A model generated the notes under the pieces. It searched no databases, was not told the origin of the DNA, and saw only the letters and a program-made list of their open reading frames with translations. A stretch of 64,000 nt of DNA from a virus: the IMG/VR virus record IMGVR_UViG_3300044647_001784, positions 22,297 to 86,296 of that record. One strand, written 5' to 3'. This document shows positions 35,840 to 44,734 of the stretch, one piece after another (position 1 is the stretch's first letter; each line of letters starts with the position of its first letter). Made by a program: the position numbers and the translations under genes.

Positions 35840-38239
35840 TTATACAGCAAATACTCCTGGTGCTCCGAATGCTGGCGGTGCGAAGAACTCTGGTGGCGCA
35901 AAGACTGGGTCTGGGTCTGGTTCTGGGAATGCTGGTGGTGTAAAGACTGGTTCTGGATCTGGATCTGGAAATGCTGGTGGTGAAAAGAATCCTGGTGGCG
36001 CAAAGAATGATGGTGGTGCAAATACAGCTGGTGCACATCCTGCTTGGGCTGCGGCTGCTAAAGCGGCAGAAGATGTTGATCGGTATCTCAATACTTCTCG
36101 TGCACTACTTGGACCTGAAATTACATCTGTTGGAATTGATGAAGCAGTATAAGGACCACTAACAGATGGACTTGAGCCATAATTTCCAGAGTTATTGTTA
36201 CACAAAGAATATCCTATATAATAAGTTACTGTTACTGGTGGTGTACATTCCTGAGTTTGTGTTTCAGTATATGCAGTGCATGATCCAGCATGATAGTTTG
36301 TTCTTGTTTTAGTTTGTGTTCCTTCAGAAGAACATGTGCTCCATGCGCTCCATGCACTTGGTGTTGGACATGAAATAAAATCACCGCAGCATTGCTGTCC
36401 AACGCTTATTGCATAAGTTGTAGAGTTACCAAGTAACTGTCTTCCAAGCTCAGCACAGGTATATGCTGCTGCATTTGTTATAGTTCCTGGACATGCTGGT
36501 TTTTCTTGTGGTGGTGGGAAATCTGGGGATGCTTGATACGTAAACTTATTTACTGTAATTGTAGGTATTGGAGATGAATTTACAATAGTTCCAGCAGCGG
36601 GGGATTGTGAAGAAACTAGTCCTTCTTTTGTATAATCAGTGGTGCCAACTGCTGTTCCTGCTGCAATGTTGTAACTTGATGTGCTAGAAGGATTATATGT
36701 TCCAACTAGGTTTGGGATTGTATATGTTGTGGGTACGCAAACTGGGGTTCTAGATACTCCTCCAGCAACCTGATTATTTATTCCTGGCTCATCAGCGTTG
36801 CAAGCTGCATTTAATCCTGTAAGAGCTGCGCTGCTATTTGCATAAGTTCCAGTTACTCCAGCCCCATTGCCGCAACAGGCCCAATATTGAACTGGTGAAG
36901 TAGGCTCTTCTGCTTCTTTTGTTGTAGATGCAACTGAGTTACTGCTATATGTTTTTGAGGTAGTATTTAAATCGGTAGTCAATACATAAACAGAAGATGT
37001 TATTGACTTGTTGTCATATTGAGTTGTGTCGCCTAGGCTTAATGTACTTCCAATTCCAAATGGTATGTTGACCCCATCCGCATACCATTCATGAATATAA
37101 GAATAAATTGAAGAAGAATTACTCCATGTTCCATTTGTTGATGTAAATGATCTTCCAGTTCCAGAAACTGTTGGTGCAACTTGATTTACTGGTAAAGGAA
37201 CTGATGGATATACTATAGGTAATCCTGGGAAAGAAGACCATGATGTTTCAGTAAATCTTGGAGCGGTTCCAGTTACAGTAATTGTGTATGATCCATATGT
37301 TGTTCCGCCAACCCCTATTCTTTCAATCCAATATGAGGTTTGAGAAGGACCTCCAGAAAAATATGAACTAGACTCCATATTACCGTTGTTATATACAATC
37401 CATTCTGTTGGCTGTATTAAATTTAAAGACCAAGACAGGGTTCCTCCATTTGAGCTTGAAGACATAGTCGTTGTAACTCCAGGCTTATTTGGCTTTACAT
37501 CAGAAACTGATGCATTAGCACCAATACCTTGAACTGTAGTTCCGCTAATATTAGATGTATTTAGTGGTCTTACTAATAACAAAAGTCCGCCGCTTCCATT
37601 TCCAGTATCTATCTCATATGTATTTACATCTCCAGTAAGCTGTATTTCTCCAGAAGCGGCACCTGAATATTGTATATAAAAATCATTTGCTCCAATTGGC
37701 TTTGTCCAATCTACTTTTATTACTCCATTTGATACTACAGATGCAGATACAACAGAAAGTTTTTGTGGACCTATTAATGGGCTCGGTAAAGTATAGACAT
37801 CTGGATCATTATCTCCAGCAGCATTTGTAGCTGTTACCTTACACCTTACAACATACCCAACATACTTTAAAGTTCTAGTAGAATTCCATTCGTCTTCATC
37901 TAATTGAAGTGTATTTGATGTCTTGCCTGTAATGTTTGACCAATTATATGAAGACCCAGTCCATGCTGCTTTTTGCCATTGATATTTAAATGAAGTTGGA
38001 GAATTTTCCCAGACACCGTTTGAAACAGAAACAGTTTCTTGTGCTGCATACCAGAAAGCTCCTCCTTGCAATGAAAGTATAGGAAGCTCTGTGTTTTTTG
38101 GTTTTAAGTCAAGTAGGGATTTCCATTCAGAACCATCCCATATATATGCCGCTTTAGATTCATTCCATGTGCTTCCATCATGAATCTGTACTTTTTTTAA
38201 AGGATTCCAACTGGAACCGTCAAAAATATTTAGCGGCAT
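35840..38239 (-). CDS. Multidomain adhesin with PASTA-like, TSP1-like and FFAPPG modules
   Basis: This 799-residue protein begins with three short repeats of the form IFDGSSWNPLKKVQ / IHDGSTWNESKAAY / IWDGSEWKSL. Ig-like and fibronectin-like domains follow (for example FKYQWQKAAWTG and VRCKVTATNAAGDND). Near 503-570 a PASTA-like unit has YTIPNLVGTYNPSST and SSQSPAAGTIVNSSP. Near 620-660 a thrombospondin type 1-like unit has WSAWSTCSSEGTQTKTR with several Cys. The last 65 residues mix FFAPPG and PDPDPEPVF repeats and end FGAPGVFAV, identical to the gene at 29817. It is probably a receptor-binding fibre. Confidence 0.78.
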   Translation of the reverse strand: MPLNIFDGSSWNPLKKVQIHDGSTWNESKAAYIWDGSEWKSLLDLKPKNTELPILSLQGGAFWYAAQETVSVSNGVWENSPTSFKYQWQKAAWTGSSYNWSNITGKTSNTLQLDEDEWNSTRTLKYVGYVVRCKVTATNAAGDNDPDVYTLPSPLIGPQKLSVVSASVVSNGVIKVDWTKPIGANDFYIQYSGAASGEIQLTGDVNTYEIDTGNGSGGLLLLVRPLNTSNISGTTVQGIGANASVSDVKPNKPGVTTTMSSSSNGGTLSWSLNLIQPTEWIVYNNGNMESSSYFSGGPSQTSYWIERIGVGGTTYGSYTITVTGTAPRFTETSWSSFPGLPIVYPSVPLPVNQVAPTVSGTGRSFTSTNGTWSNSSSIYSYIHEWYADGVNIPFGIGSTLSLGDTTQYDNKSITSSVYVLTTDLNTTSKTYSSNSVASTTKEAEEPTSPVQYWACCGNGAGVTGTYANSSAALTGLNAACNADEPGINNQVAGGVSRTPVCVPTTYTIPNLVGTYNPSSTSSYNIAAGTAVGTTDYTKEGLVSSQSPAAGTIVNSSPIPTITVNKFTYQASPDFPPPQEKPACPGTITNAAAYTCAELGRQLLGNSTTYAISVGQQCCGDFISCPTPSAWSAWSTCSSEGTQTKTRTNYHAGSCTAYTETQTQECTPPVTVTYYIGYSLCNNNSGNYGSSPSVSGPYTASSIPTDVISGPSSAREVLRYRSTSSAALAAAAQAGCAPAVFAPPSFFAPPGFFSPPAFPDPDPEPVFTPPAFPEPDPDPVFAPPEFFAPPAFGAPGVFAV

Positions 38240-38248
38240 TTGGTCTCC

Positions 38249-39895
38249 TTAGTATTGAATGTAGATGTCTCCAGCAGAGTTTCCGCTTGAAGGTGGTGTT
38301 ATATCTGTTCCATAAGTAATTTTATTAATATTTGATCCTGATATACCATTTGTGTATCCAGTAACAACAGTTCCGCCAAGTGCTATCGCTGTTCCATTTA
38401 TGGTAATTGAATTATTTTCAAGCATTGTATTTGATATTGCTGGCACAGCAGATGTTAATATCTTACCTGCTGAATCTAGACCAGCATACCCATTGCTTTG
38501 GTTTCTTTCATTTTCTGGCTGATATCCACCAAGTGAGTTTTCTATTCCTTCTATTGCCAAGTCAGTGTAATCATTAGCAGAGGCTAAAGTAGAAGCCAAA
38601 CCTGAAGTTAGGTTGATAGCTGTTGCATATCCAGATATTAATGCCCCTGCTGGTATTGTAACTGTACCAGTAAATGTAGGAGAGGCAATTGGTGCAAACC
38701 CTGCAATACTTGCTCCTTCTGGAATTGTTACTGTACCAGTAAATGTAGGAGAAGCAATTGGTGCCTTTAATCCAATTAAAGATGTTAAAGAAGAAGCTGC
38801 AGTTTGATCTTGTGCAATATAATCTGAAATCTCTTTAAGAGTATCAAATGCAGTTGGTGCAGAAGCAATAACTCCTTCAATAGCAGAGACTAAATCTGAA
38901 GATCTTGCTATTGTTTGTGGTATAACAGATTCTAATACCTTGCTATTTGAGTCCAAACCAGCAATTCCACCAGAAGAATTTCTATCTGAAACTGGAATGT
39001 AATTTGTTAATTCTGAAATTGGGACATAATTTGTTAAGCTAGTATTAACTTCTGTTCTTAAATCATCGACTGCTGTTAATGCAGATACAAGCACAGCTGT
39101 TCTAGCATTGTTTGTGGCTGAAATTGCTCTAGCATTAGTAAAATATAAATTGCTGCCTTCTGGAACGTCTGAAGTAGAAGATATGTTTGATATAGGCGGG
39201 ATAAAACCTGAAAGTGCTTCGTCTGTATATTCCTTGGCCCCAGCGACTTCTTGATCTACATAGCCTCTTGTTTGTGTAATAAGTGGATTTACTATGTTAT
39301 TAACTCTAGACTCTGTAAAATAAAGTCTTGTTCCTTCTTCTATATCAGATGTGCTTAAAGCATTTATTGATGCTACTGTAAATTCTTCAGCGTCTGCTTT
39401 AGCGGTAACAAGTGCGGCAGCAACTTTGTCTGTTGCATCTATTGCTGCAGCTAGTTTAGCTGCATTTACTTTTGTTGTAGAATCTTGTTTTGCTTCATCT
39501 AGTGCATCATCTGCAGATCCTATTGGGTCAAATAACCCTTGCACTGCATTGACTGCTCTAGGTTCTGAAAAATATAAATTTCCTGATTCTGTAATGTCAT
39601 TTGTTGTAATAGAAGACAAAGCATTTTGTATTGCAAGCAGAGCTTCGGAGTCTAATGAAACTTGATCTGGAAGCTGGGATAAAGGAATTTTGCCATCTGA
39701 ATTTAATGTAGCAACTCCGTTAGCCATTCCAGGTTTAAGGGCATAAGAAGTTATTGAGTTCCATCTTTGAGTTCCATTGCCTATTTTAAACTTAAGCGTG
39801 TCTGTTTCTATTCCTATTTCACCGTTCAAAAGCAATGGGTTATTTGCTGCCCAGTTTGCTGCAACATCTCTTCTTAATTGAATTTTATATGCCAT
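38249..39895 (-). CDS. Tail fibre with Mtd-N-like anchor
   Basis: This 548-residue protein starts MAYKIQLRRDVAANWAANNP, with LLLNGEIGIETDTLKFKIGNG completing the major-tropism-determinant N-terminal anchor. The shaft contains repeats SISALSTSDIEEG-like (NALSTSDIEEGTRLYFTESR, SNISSTSDVPEGSNLYFTNA) and the repeat IASPTFTGTVTIPEGA, both common in phage fibres. The C-terminus is short and beta-rich. It overlaps the gene at 39895 by one base, indicating a fibre operon. Confidence 0.8.
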   Translation of the reverse strand: MAYKIQLRRDVAANWAANNPLLLNGEIGIETDTLKFKIGNGTQRWNSITSYALKPGMANGVATLNSDGKIPLSQLPDQVSLDSEALLAIQNALSSITTNDITESGNLYFSEPRAVNAVQGLFDPIGSADDALDEAKQDSTTKVNAAKLAAAIDATDKVAAALVTAKADAEEFTVASINALSTSDIEEGTRLYFTESRVNNIVNPLITQTRGYVDQEVAGAKEYTDEALSGFIPPISNISSTSDVPEGSNLYFTNARAISATNNARTAVLVSALTAVDDLRTEVNTSLTNYVPISELTNYIPVSDRNSSGGIAGLDSNSKVLESVIPQTIARSSDLVSAIEGVIASAPTAFDTLKEISDYIAQDQTAASSLTSLIGLKAPIASPTFTGTVTIPEGASIAGFAPIASPTFTGTVTIPAGALISGYATAINLTSGLASTLASANDYTDLAIEGIENSLGGYQPENERNQSNGYAGLDSAGKILTSAVPAISNTMLENNSITINGTAIALGGTVVTGYTNGISGSNINKITYGTDITPPSSGNSAGDIYIQY

Positions 39896-40350
39896 TATGA
39901 ATTACCTCCATCGAGTGATGGTGCATCAAAGTCTTCCGACCCTCCGCCTCCCAAAATCTCTTCCTCTACTACTGTTGTTCCATCAAAAAGACCTGCATCA
40001 AACAATGTTTCTTCAACAAACGACGGGCTATTAAGATTACTACCAGGCAATCCTCCGTCATATCCAATTATCTCAGGTAAAACAAGTCCAGGAGTATTTG
40101 GATTATCAAGATTCTTAAAGTCAATTTGATTCTGTATATCTATTGTATGTACATCTCCATCAAATGTGTGGGTGTGCATATAGAATGGAGTTGGATCTGT
40201 ACTTGGAGGAGTAAGCTCTATCCAAGTAGTTCCATTGTGAACACGCAAGTTTTTTGTAGTAGTATTTATGTATACTTCTCCAACTTGCCCAAATGCTGGG
40301 TCTGTTGACAAGGCTAATAGCCTTAAAGGTACCAGCATCTGTCTAGACAT
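39895..40350 (-). CDS. Short fibre / baseplate surface protein
   Basis: This 151-residue protein has an N-terminal unit AFGQVGEVYINTTTKNLRVHNGTTWIELTPP, the strand-turn-strand anchor common to phage fibres that pairs with a W-x-E tip. The rest is rich in Asp, Gly and Pro and ends in an acidic, probably disordered tail (EEEILGGGGSEDFDAPSLDG). The start is two bases from the neighbouring gene. It may be an adaptor between baseplate and fibre. Confidence 0.65.
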   Translation of the reverse strand: MSRQMLVPLRLLALSTDPAFGQVGEVYINTTTKNLRVHNGTTWIELTPPSTDPTPFYMHTHTFDGDVHTIDIQNQIDFKNLDNPNTPGLVLPEIIGYDGGLPGSNLNSPSFVEETLFDAGLFDGTTVVEEEILGGGGSEDFDAPSLDGGNS

Positions 40351-40352
40351 GA

Positions 40353-41324
40353 TTAGCCTACTACAACTACTCTGTATTCTCCAGCTGATGGAGCGGATGC
40401 AAAGTTGATTGTTACTGAATTAGCATTTGGCCTAAGAACATCTGCCTCAACTTGTGCATATGGTACGGCAGCTTCAAATATTTGAACTGTCACATCTGTT
40501 GTTCCTAAATTGTGTGTAATTGTATAAGATGTTGCAGATGCGCCTAAAGTCTGTGCGAACTTTCTTGCAATATCATGATAGTTTGATCCATTATTTGTTA
40601 ATGTCCATTTATCGGATGTTTCGTTCCATAGTATTTCTACATCTGATTCTGTTCCACGCTCTACTACTACTCCAGCATCTGTTGTTGGAGTTCCAGTAAA
40701 ATTGCTGTTAAGCTTTACTTTATTATCTTCAATGTTAATCTGTGTTGTATTTACAGAATTAACAGTTCCTATTACATTTAAATTTCCGCCAACTTGTAAG
40801 TTGCCAGCTATCTCAACATTGTCTGGCAAACCAATTGTTACTGCAGCATTATGTCCGCTATTTGGTGAAACAGTAACTTCATTTGCTGTTCCAACAATTG
40901 TTTCTACATAATCACCAGTTGTTTGTTCATCAAGTGGTATGATTAAGTCTACTTCGCCTGCGTTTGTAAGTCTACCTTGTGCATCTACTGTAAATGTAGG
41001 AACTTTCGTTGTTGATCCATAATCTCCAGCTGATACCGATGTATCATCTAAATCTATTGTTGTTGTGCCAGTTGAATCATTATAAGATTTTGTTAGACCA
41101 ACTCCGCCATTTATATATGAACCAATAGCATCTTGAATGACTTCTAGTGAACCAGATGTAGAGATCCACTCTGTACCATTCCAGAAGTACATAATGTTGT
41201 CTTGAGAATTGTAATAAATTTGACCTGATACTGGACTCGATGGAGCAGAACCTAAGTTTTGAATTCTAGCATTGAGTAACTCATTCTTGTTTAGATCAAC
41301 GCTAACTAAAAATTTTCTTGCCAT
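40353..41324 (-). CDS. Tail fibre / baseplate surface protein
   Basis: In this 323-residue protein, the N-terminus LVSVDLNKNELLNARIQNLG and SGQIYYNSQDNIMYFWNGTEWIS form a fibre anchor of the family seen at the tails of many actinophages and cyanophages. The middle has NLQVGGNLNVIGTVNSVNTTQINIEDN, a beta-helix stalk, and NKWTL-type strands. The C-terminal 80 residues (YTITHNLGTTDVTVQIFEAA) resemble the NLGT module found at the ends of phage fibres. It is the third of a series of five related surface genes. Confidence 0.75.
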   Translation of the reverse strand: MARKFLVSVDLNKNELLNARIQNLGSAPSSPVSGQIYYNSQDNIMYFWNGTEWISTSGSLEVIQDAIGSYINGGVGLTKSYNDSTGTTTIDLDDTSVSAGDYGSTTKVPTFTVDAQGRLTNAGEVDLIIPLDEQTTGDYVETIVGTANEVTVSPNSGHNAAVTIGLPDNVEIAGNLQVGGNLNVIGTVNSVNTTQINIEDNKVKLNSNFTGTPTTDAGVVVERGTESDVEILWNETSDKWTLTNNGSNYHDIARKFAQTLGASATSYTITHNLGTTDVTVQIFEAAVPYAQVEADVLRPNANSVTINFASAPSAGEYRVVVVG

Positions 41325-41338
41325 TTTTTATCTCCTTT

Positions 41339-41776
41339 TTAGGACAGGTATGCTGTCCCCGAAAATGGCTGAGCCATTGTCAATGTTATTTGGTTAATAC
41401 TATTATAGTCTATTCCAGTTTCTAACAAGTCACCTGAACTTGACTTAACAGAAACATTAGGGTGAAATTGTAAATTATGGGTAATTGATACAGAATATAC
41501 TCCATTTACTGGGCCAGATATTTGGCTCATTTCCCAAGAGTACATATAGGAAACTTGCTTGTCTAAAATAAAGCTGCTGTCCACATCCCAAGAATCTGAG
41601 TCCAATGATTTTGGCCCCCAAAACCTTGTAGTTAATGTGTCAAAGTAAAAATCTCCTGGGGATCCTAATGAATTTGCTGGATTTCCTTCGCCACTTATTA
41701 TTGTTCTTCCAGGAGAGCCAGAAGCTCTTACTACTACTAGTGGATTATTTTCGGTTACTATTAGGCGGGTTGCCAT
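41339..41776 (-). CDS. Small fibre-tip-like protein
   Basis: This 145-residue protein ends with a domain (VYSVSITHNLQFHPNVSVKS, then GIDYNSINQITLTMAQPFSG) similar to the NLGT-type tip of the 323-residue fibre that follows it in transcription. The N-terminal half contains the anchor-like SPGDFYFDTLTTRFWGPKS. It overlaps its upstream neighbour by one base. It is presumably another surface component of the tail; no catalytic residues are visible. Confidence 0.65.
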   Translation of the reverse strand: MATRLIVTENNPLVVVRASGSPGRTIISGEGNPANSLGSPGDFYFDTLTTRFWGPKSLDSDSWDVDSSFILDKQVSYMYSWEMSQISGPVNGVYSVSITHNLQFHPNVSVKSSSGDLLETGIDYNSINQITLTMAQPFSGTAYLS

Positions 41777-42120
41777 TATAAGGTTACCGCCCTATTCAAG
41801 GTTAGATATCCTTCTAGAAGTCTTGTTATATTAACGCTTGGGTCAATTAATACTAAATCATACGCCGATTTTGGATAAAAAAGTTTTTTAGTTCTTTCTG
41901 ATGAAACTGAAATAGAAAGCTTTCCCAATGATGGAGTTATTGTAATACCGTCTTGATCAGTTAGAGTGAATGCTAATTTTTTTCCACCTTGAGTATCTCT
42001 TACTTGCATTTTAGCGGTGTGGTGATTTAATTGTATAGGGACATTATCTTCGTCTAAGTATTGAACTTCAAACGTAAATGTGGTGTTTTCGTCTACTTGA
42101 AAATTTTTTTGCGCTGCCAT
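41776..42120 (-). CDS. Baseplate upper-protein-like Ig domain (BppU-N type)
   Basis: This 114-residue protein is a single beta-sandwich: FQVDENTTFTFEVQYLDEDN, HTAKMQVRDTQGGKKLAFTL, KLSISVSSERTKKL, SAYDLVLIDPSVNITRLLEG. This order of strands matches small domains at the N-terminus of lactococcal BppU and many free-standing phage baseplate proteins. It is the first gene of the fibre series after the terminator at 42139, so it may attach the fibres to the baseplate. Confidence 0.65.
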   Translation of the reverse strand: MAAQKNFQVDENTTFTFEVQYLDEDNVPIQLNHHTAKMQVRDTQGGKKLAFTLTDQDGITITPSLGKLSISVSSERTKKLFYPKSAYDLVLIDPSVNITRLLEGYLTLNRAVTL

Positions 42121-42138
42121 TTTATACCCCTAAAGAGA

Positions 42139-42171
42139 AATGCCCTTACACTATTTTAGCATAAGGGCATT
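42139..42171 (-). terminator. Hairpin terminator with a promoter-like loop
   Basis: Arms AATGCCCTTA and TAAGGGCATT flank a 13-base loop. On the minus strand the hairpin lies after the holin gene. Its loop reads TGCTAAAAT, an extended -10 match, so the same element may both end one transcript and begin the fibre operon. Confidence 0.6.
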
Positions 42172-42187
42172 CCTAATTGACTAATAA

Positions 42188-42430
42188 TTACTTAGACTTA
42201 AATCCGAAGCTGTGGTCGCTAGGCGACAAAGCCTTCAAAATAACTGGGGCAATTGCTGCAAATCCAGCAGCTACTAAATCTTTTGGATCTGTATTTCCAG
42301 TCATGTAAAGAGCCATTGCTGCGGCTAAAAATGCTCTTCCGTAAGAGCCTAGTGCAGATAAAATTTGTTCTTGCATAGTTACTTTCCCGTCTTTATTTAA
42401 ATCAGCTTTATCAAAATTTTTGATAGCCAT
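42188..42430 (-). CDS. Putative holin with EF-hand calcium-binding loop
   Basis: ATG 42430 is chosen because GGAG lies at a proper distance upstream; an earlier in-frame ATG at 42481 has no such site. The 80-residue product begins MAIKNF. Residues 6-18 read DLNKDGKVTMQEQ, with D, N, D, G, V, T and E at canonical EF-hand positions 1, 3, 5, 6, 8, 9 and 12. Two hydrophobic helices follow (YGRAFLAAAMALYM and LVAAGFAAIAPVILKAL). Small size, two membrane segments and a charged C-terminus suggest a holin. The lysozyme-like gene lies 2.3 kb away on the other strand. Confidence 0.6.
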   Translation of the reverse strand: MAIKNFDKADLNKDGKVTMQEQILSALGSYGRAFLAAAMALYMTGNTDPKDLVAAGFAAIAPVILKALSPSDHSFGFKSK

Positions 42431-42496
42431 ATTATCATCTCCATTTGGGCGGTGTTGCCCATGAATTTTGGTTTTACCCAATACTTAATTCTACCA

Positions 42497-44431
42497 CTAG
42501 GCAGATATATCTACAAGTTCGCAATTTCCGTCTGAACTGCAAGCCAAGGTGGCGTTTGTTGAAGTTCCATCTTCTGTTTCATAAAAAGAGAGATCTTCCC
42601 ACCTAATATTCTTTGGCATTTTAGATAAAAGCTCTTCATATTCTTCTTTTGAAATTTCTTGATAAGGTGCTTGCTTATATGTATGCTCTGAGTGTGGCAG
42701 GAAAGAAATTCCAGATACTTCATCAAAATTCTTGTATACCCAAGCTCCTACTTCCATCCACTCTTCTTCTTTTACTGAAACAGTAATAGAAGGCTTATGC
42801 TCACACCAAGCTCTTTGATAAACAAGCCAAATATTTAAGTGGTCAATTGCAGTTAAATCATTTCTAACAATTGCACCTTCTGGTGCTTTTACTGGGAACG
42901 AAAATACATATGTTTCATTAGGCTTCATTACATCATCTTCTACTGGTATTCCAACTTCTTTTAGGAAAACAGAAATTGGATCTCCTTTTGAACCACGGAC
43001 TGTGCGAACATAATATGGTGAATGCCATGGATGCATTCCTGAAGATACCCCGACCAATTGAGATACTGTTCCAGAAGGTTTTACGCATGTAATAGCTGCA
43101 GACTCAGGAATTCCAATTTTTTCAGCCTCTTCTTTATTAGTTTCACGAGCATACTCTCTTAAAGACATCAAGTAAGCTTCTAAAGCAACTATATCCTTCT
43201 TGCCAGACATAAACTTGTGTCCAAATTGTCCTGTCAAAGAAACACCAAGAAGTCTCTCTTCTTCTGTGTTATCTTTCCATATTTTTCTTAGGTACTTAAA
43301 ATCTGTAAGAGTTGACTGCCAGGTTCCAAGTATTGTTGCAAGCCTTACTTTATTTGCAATATCTTCTTTGGTGTCTTTCTCACGCAATACTACTTCTGAA
43401 AGATTGCAAAACTGATACGGACGAAGGATAATTTCAGAGCAAGGGTTTGTACCATAATGAATATCTGGATCTCTACGACCAAACTTCGCTGCTTGTGCTT
43501 GAGCTGCGGCTACGTTGTAAATACCACGTTCACCAGACTTTGAATCATAAAGAGATTTCCACTCTGCAATAAACTGTTCCATTTCTGGCTTTCTTGAATA
43601 TGCAACTGAGTTATTAGATAATGCTCGTTGTGTATTACCTTCCCACCAATTACCAGCCTTTGCTTGAGCCATTTCAATATCATTAATGTTTGACAGAGAA
43701 ATCATTGCAGATCTTCTTACTCCACCAACAACTACCACTTCACCAATCTTACACATAATGTCATGACATTCAATTGGTTTAAGATTTCTACCTGCTGCAT
43801 TTTTAAACTTAGCAATAGTAAAGTCAAAAAGATTTACTAGGGGCTGAGGACCAGAAGATCTACCACCCATTGTTTTTAATCTTGCACCAGCAGGTCTAAC
43901 TTTAGTTACATCAATTGCTGGAATATGTCCTGTCCAAAGAAGTGCTAATAGTTCACGATATGCTTTTGCCCATCCTTGCTTTGAATCTTCGACAACAATA
44001 ATAGTATCCGACTTCTCTAGTTTTTCTGGGACGGCAGGAAGCTTATTAATATACTTGTACTCAACTGAGAATCCTACACCAGTTCCGCACATAAGTACAT
44101 ACATTGTTTCATCAAATGATCTAGGTGAATCAACTGGCAAGAAAGCACAATTGTATCCTGCTACATTATCTCTTTCAAGTGCTACGCCAGAAGTCATTAC
44201 AGATCTCATTGATGGCATAACATTTCGTTCAAATACAAACTCTTTTAATTCCGCAACAAGCTTCTCATTTGGAATGTAATTATGGTTTTCTTTTAAGTGA
44301 TTGGTCATGAAAGAAAAATATCTATCTACCGTTTCTCCCCATGTTTCTCTACGTCCTTCTGCTTCTACCCATTTAGCATATCTTGATAGTGCAATAAAGT
44401 TTTCATAAGGATTTTCAATAGTATTTTTCAT
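42497..44431 (-). CDS. nrdJ: Class II (adenosylcobalamin-dependent) ribonucleotide reductase
   Basis: This 644-residue protein is of the monomeric triphosphate reductase type (EC 1.17.4.2). It reduces ribonucleoside triphosphates to dNTPs using a cobalamin-generated thiyl radical. NPCSEI gives Asn329, Cys331 (radical site) and Glu333. The disulfide pair is Cys95 (AGYNCAF) and Cys342 (QFCNLSE); the 11-residue gap between Cys331 and Cys342 equals that of the Lactobacillus leichmannii enzyme. Two C-terminal Cys (LACSSDGNCELV, 631 and 637) would shuttle electrons from thioredoxin. RSAMISLSN and AITCVKPSGTVSQL are further family blocks. It needs no oxygen and no second subunit. It stands at the head of the minus-strand array. 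Confidence 0.93.
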   Translation of the reverse strand: MKNTIENPYENFIALSRYAKWVEAEGRRETWGETVDRYFSFMTNHLKENHNYIPNEKLVAELKEFVFERNVMPSMRSVMTSGVALERDNVAGYNCAFLPVDSPRSFDETMYVLMCGTGVGFSVEYKYINKLPAVPEKLEKSDTIIVVEDSKQGWAKAYRELLALLWTGHIPAIDVTKVRPAGARLKTMGGRSSGPQPLVNLFDFTIAKFKNAAGRNLKPIECHDIMCKIGEVVVVGGVRRSAMISLSNINDIEMAQAKAGNWWEGNTQRALSNNSVAYSRKPEMEQFIAEWKSLYDSKSGERGIYNVAAAQAQAAKFGRRDPDIHYGTNPCSEIILRPYQFCNLSEVVLREKDTKEDIANKVRLATILGTWQSTLTDFKYLRKIWKDNTEEERLLGVSLTGQFGHKFMSGKKDIVALEAYLMSLREYARETNKEEAEKIGIPESAAITCVKPSGTVSQLVGVSSGMHPWHSPYYVRTVRGSKGDPISVFLKEVGIPVEDDVMKPNETYVFSFPVKAPEGAIVRNDLTAIDHLNIWLVYQRAWCEHKPSITVSVKEEEWMEVGAWVYKNFDEVSGISFLPHSEHTYKQAPYQEISKEEYEELLSKMPKNIRWEDLSFYETEDGTSTNATLACSSDGNCELVDISA

Positions 44432-44734
44432 TTGTCGCCTTTTCTTCCGCCATACGGATTGATTAATTTTTAAGTGAAGTCTAAGTGTACCAAAGTTTTT
44501 TATAAAAGAAAAGAAAAATTATTTTTGTTGTTGTTTTTTAGTTAACTATAATATATAATACTTTATATATACATATATATAATATATGTTGATTTTTGTT
44601 GATTTGCTGACCCCCCGACCCCCCTATTGGAATTATACTATTTACATATTCTTTGTCAATAGCAAAACCATTTGACATGTTCTTTATTACAATGGTATGA
44701 TTATACTTCGCTATCTCTAAAGGAGGAAATGCCA
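44432..44734. other. Divergent intergenic region between nrdJ and the lysozyme-like gene
   Basis: About 300 bases separate the two divergent genes. The part near 44510-44600 is low-complexity T/A sequence with TTGTTGTTG and ATATAT runs. A C-rich tract, CCCCCCGACCCCCC, lies near 44614. A clear plus-strand promoter occurs at 44672. I see no riboswitch or gene here. Confidence 0.6.
44672..44701 (+). promoter_or_regulatory. Strong sigma-70-type promoter for the lysozyme-like gene
   Basis: TTGACA at 44672-44677 and TATGAT at 44696-44701 are separated by 18 bp. Transcription would start near 44708, giving a short leader containing AGGAGG at 44721. Confidence 0.8.

Noticed and set aside
44605-44625. 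Riboswitch (cobalamin) near the class II reductase
   Set aside because: The C-rich tract and T/A runs show none of the conserved elements of the cobalamin riboswitch, and the region precedes the plus-strand gene.
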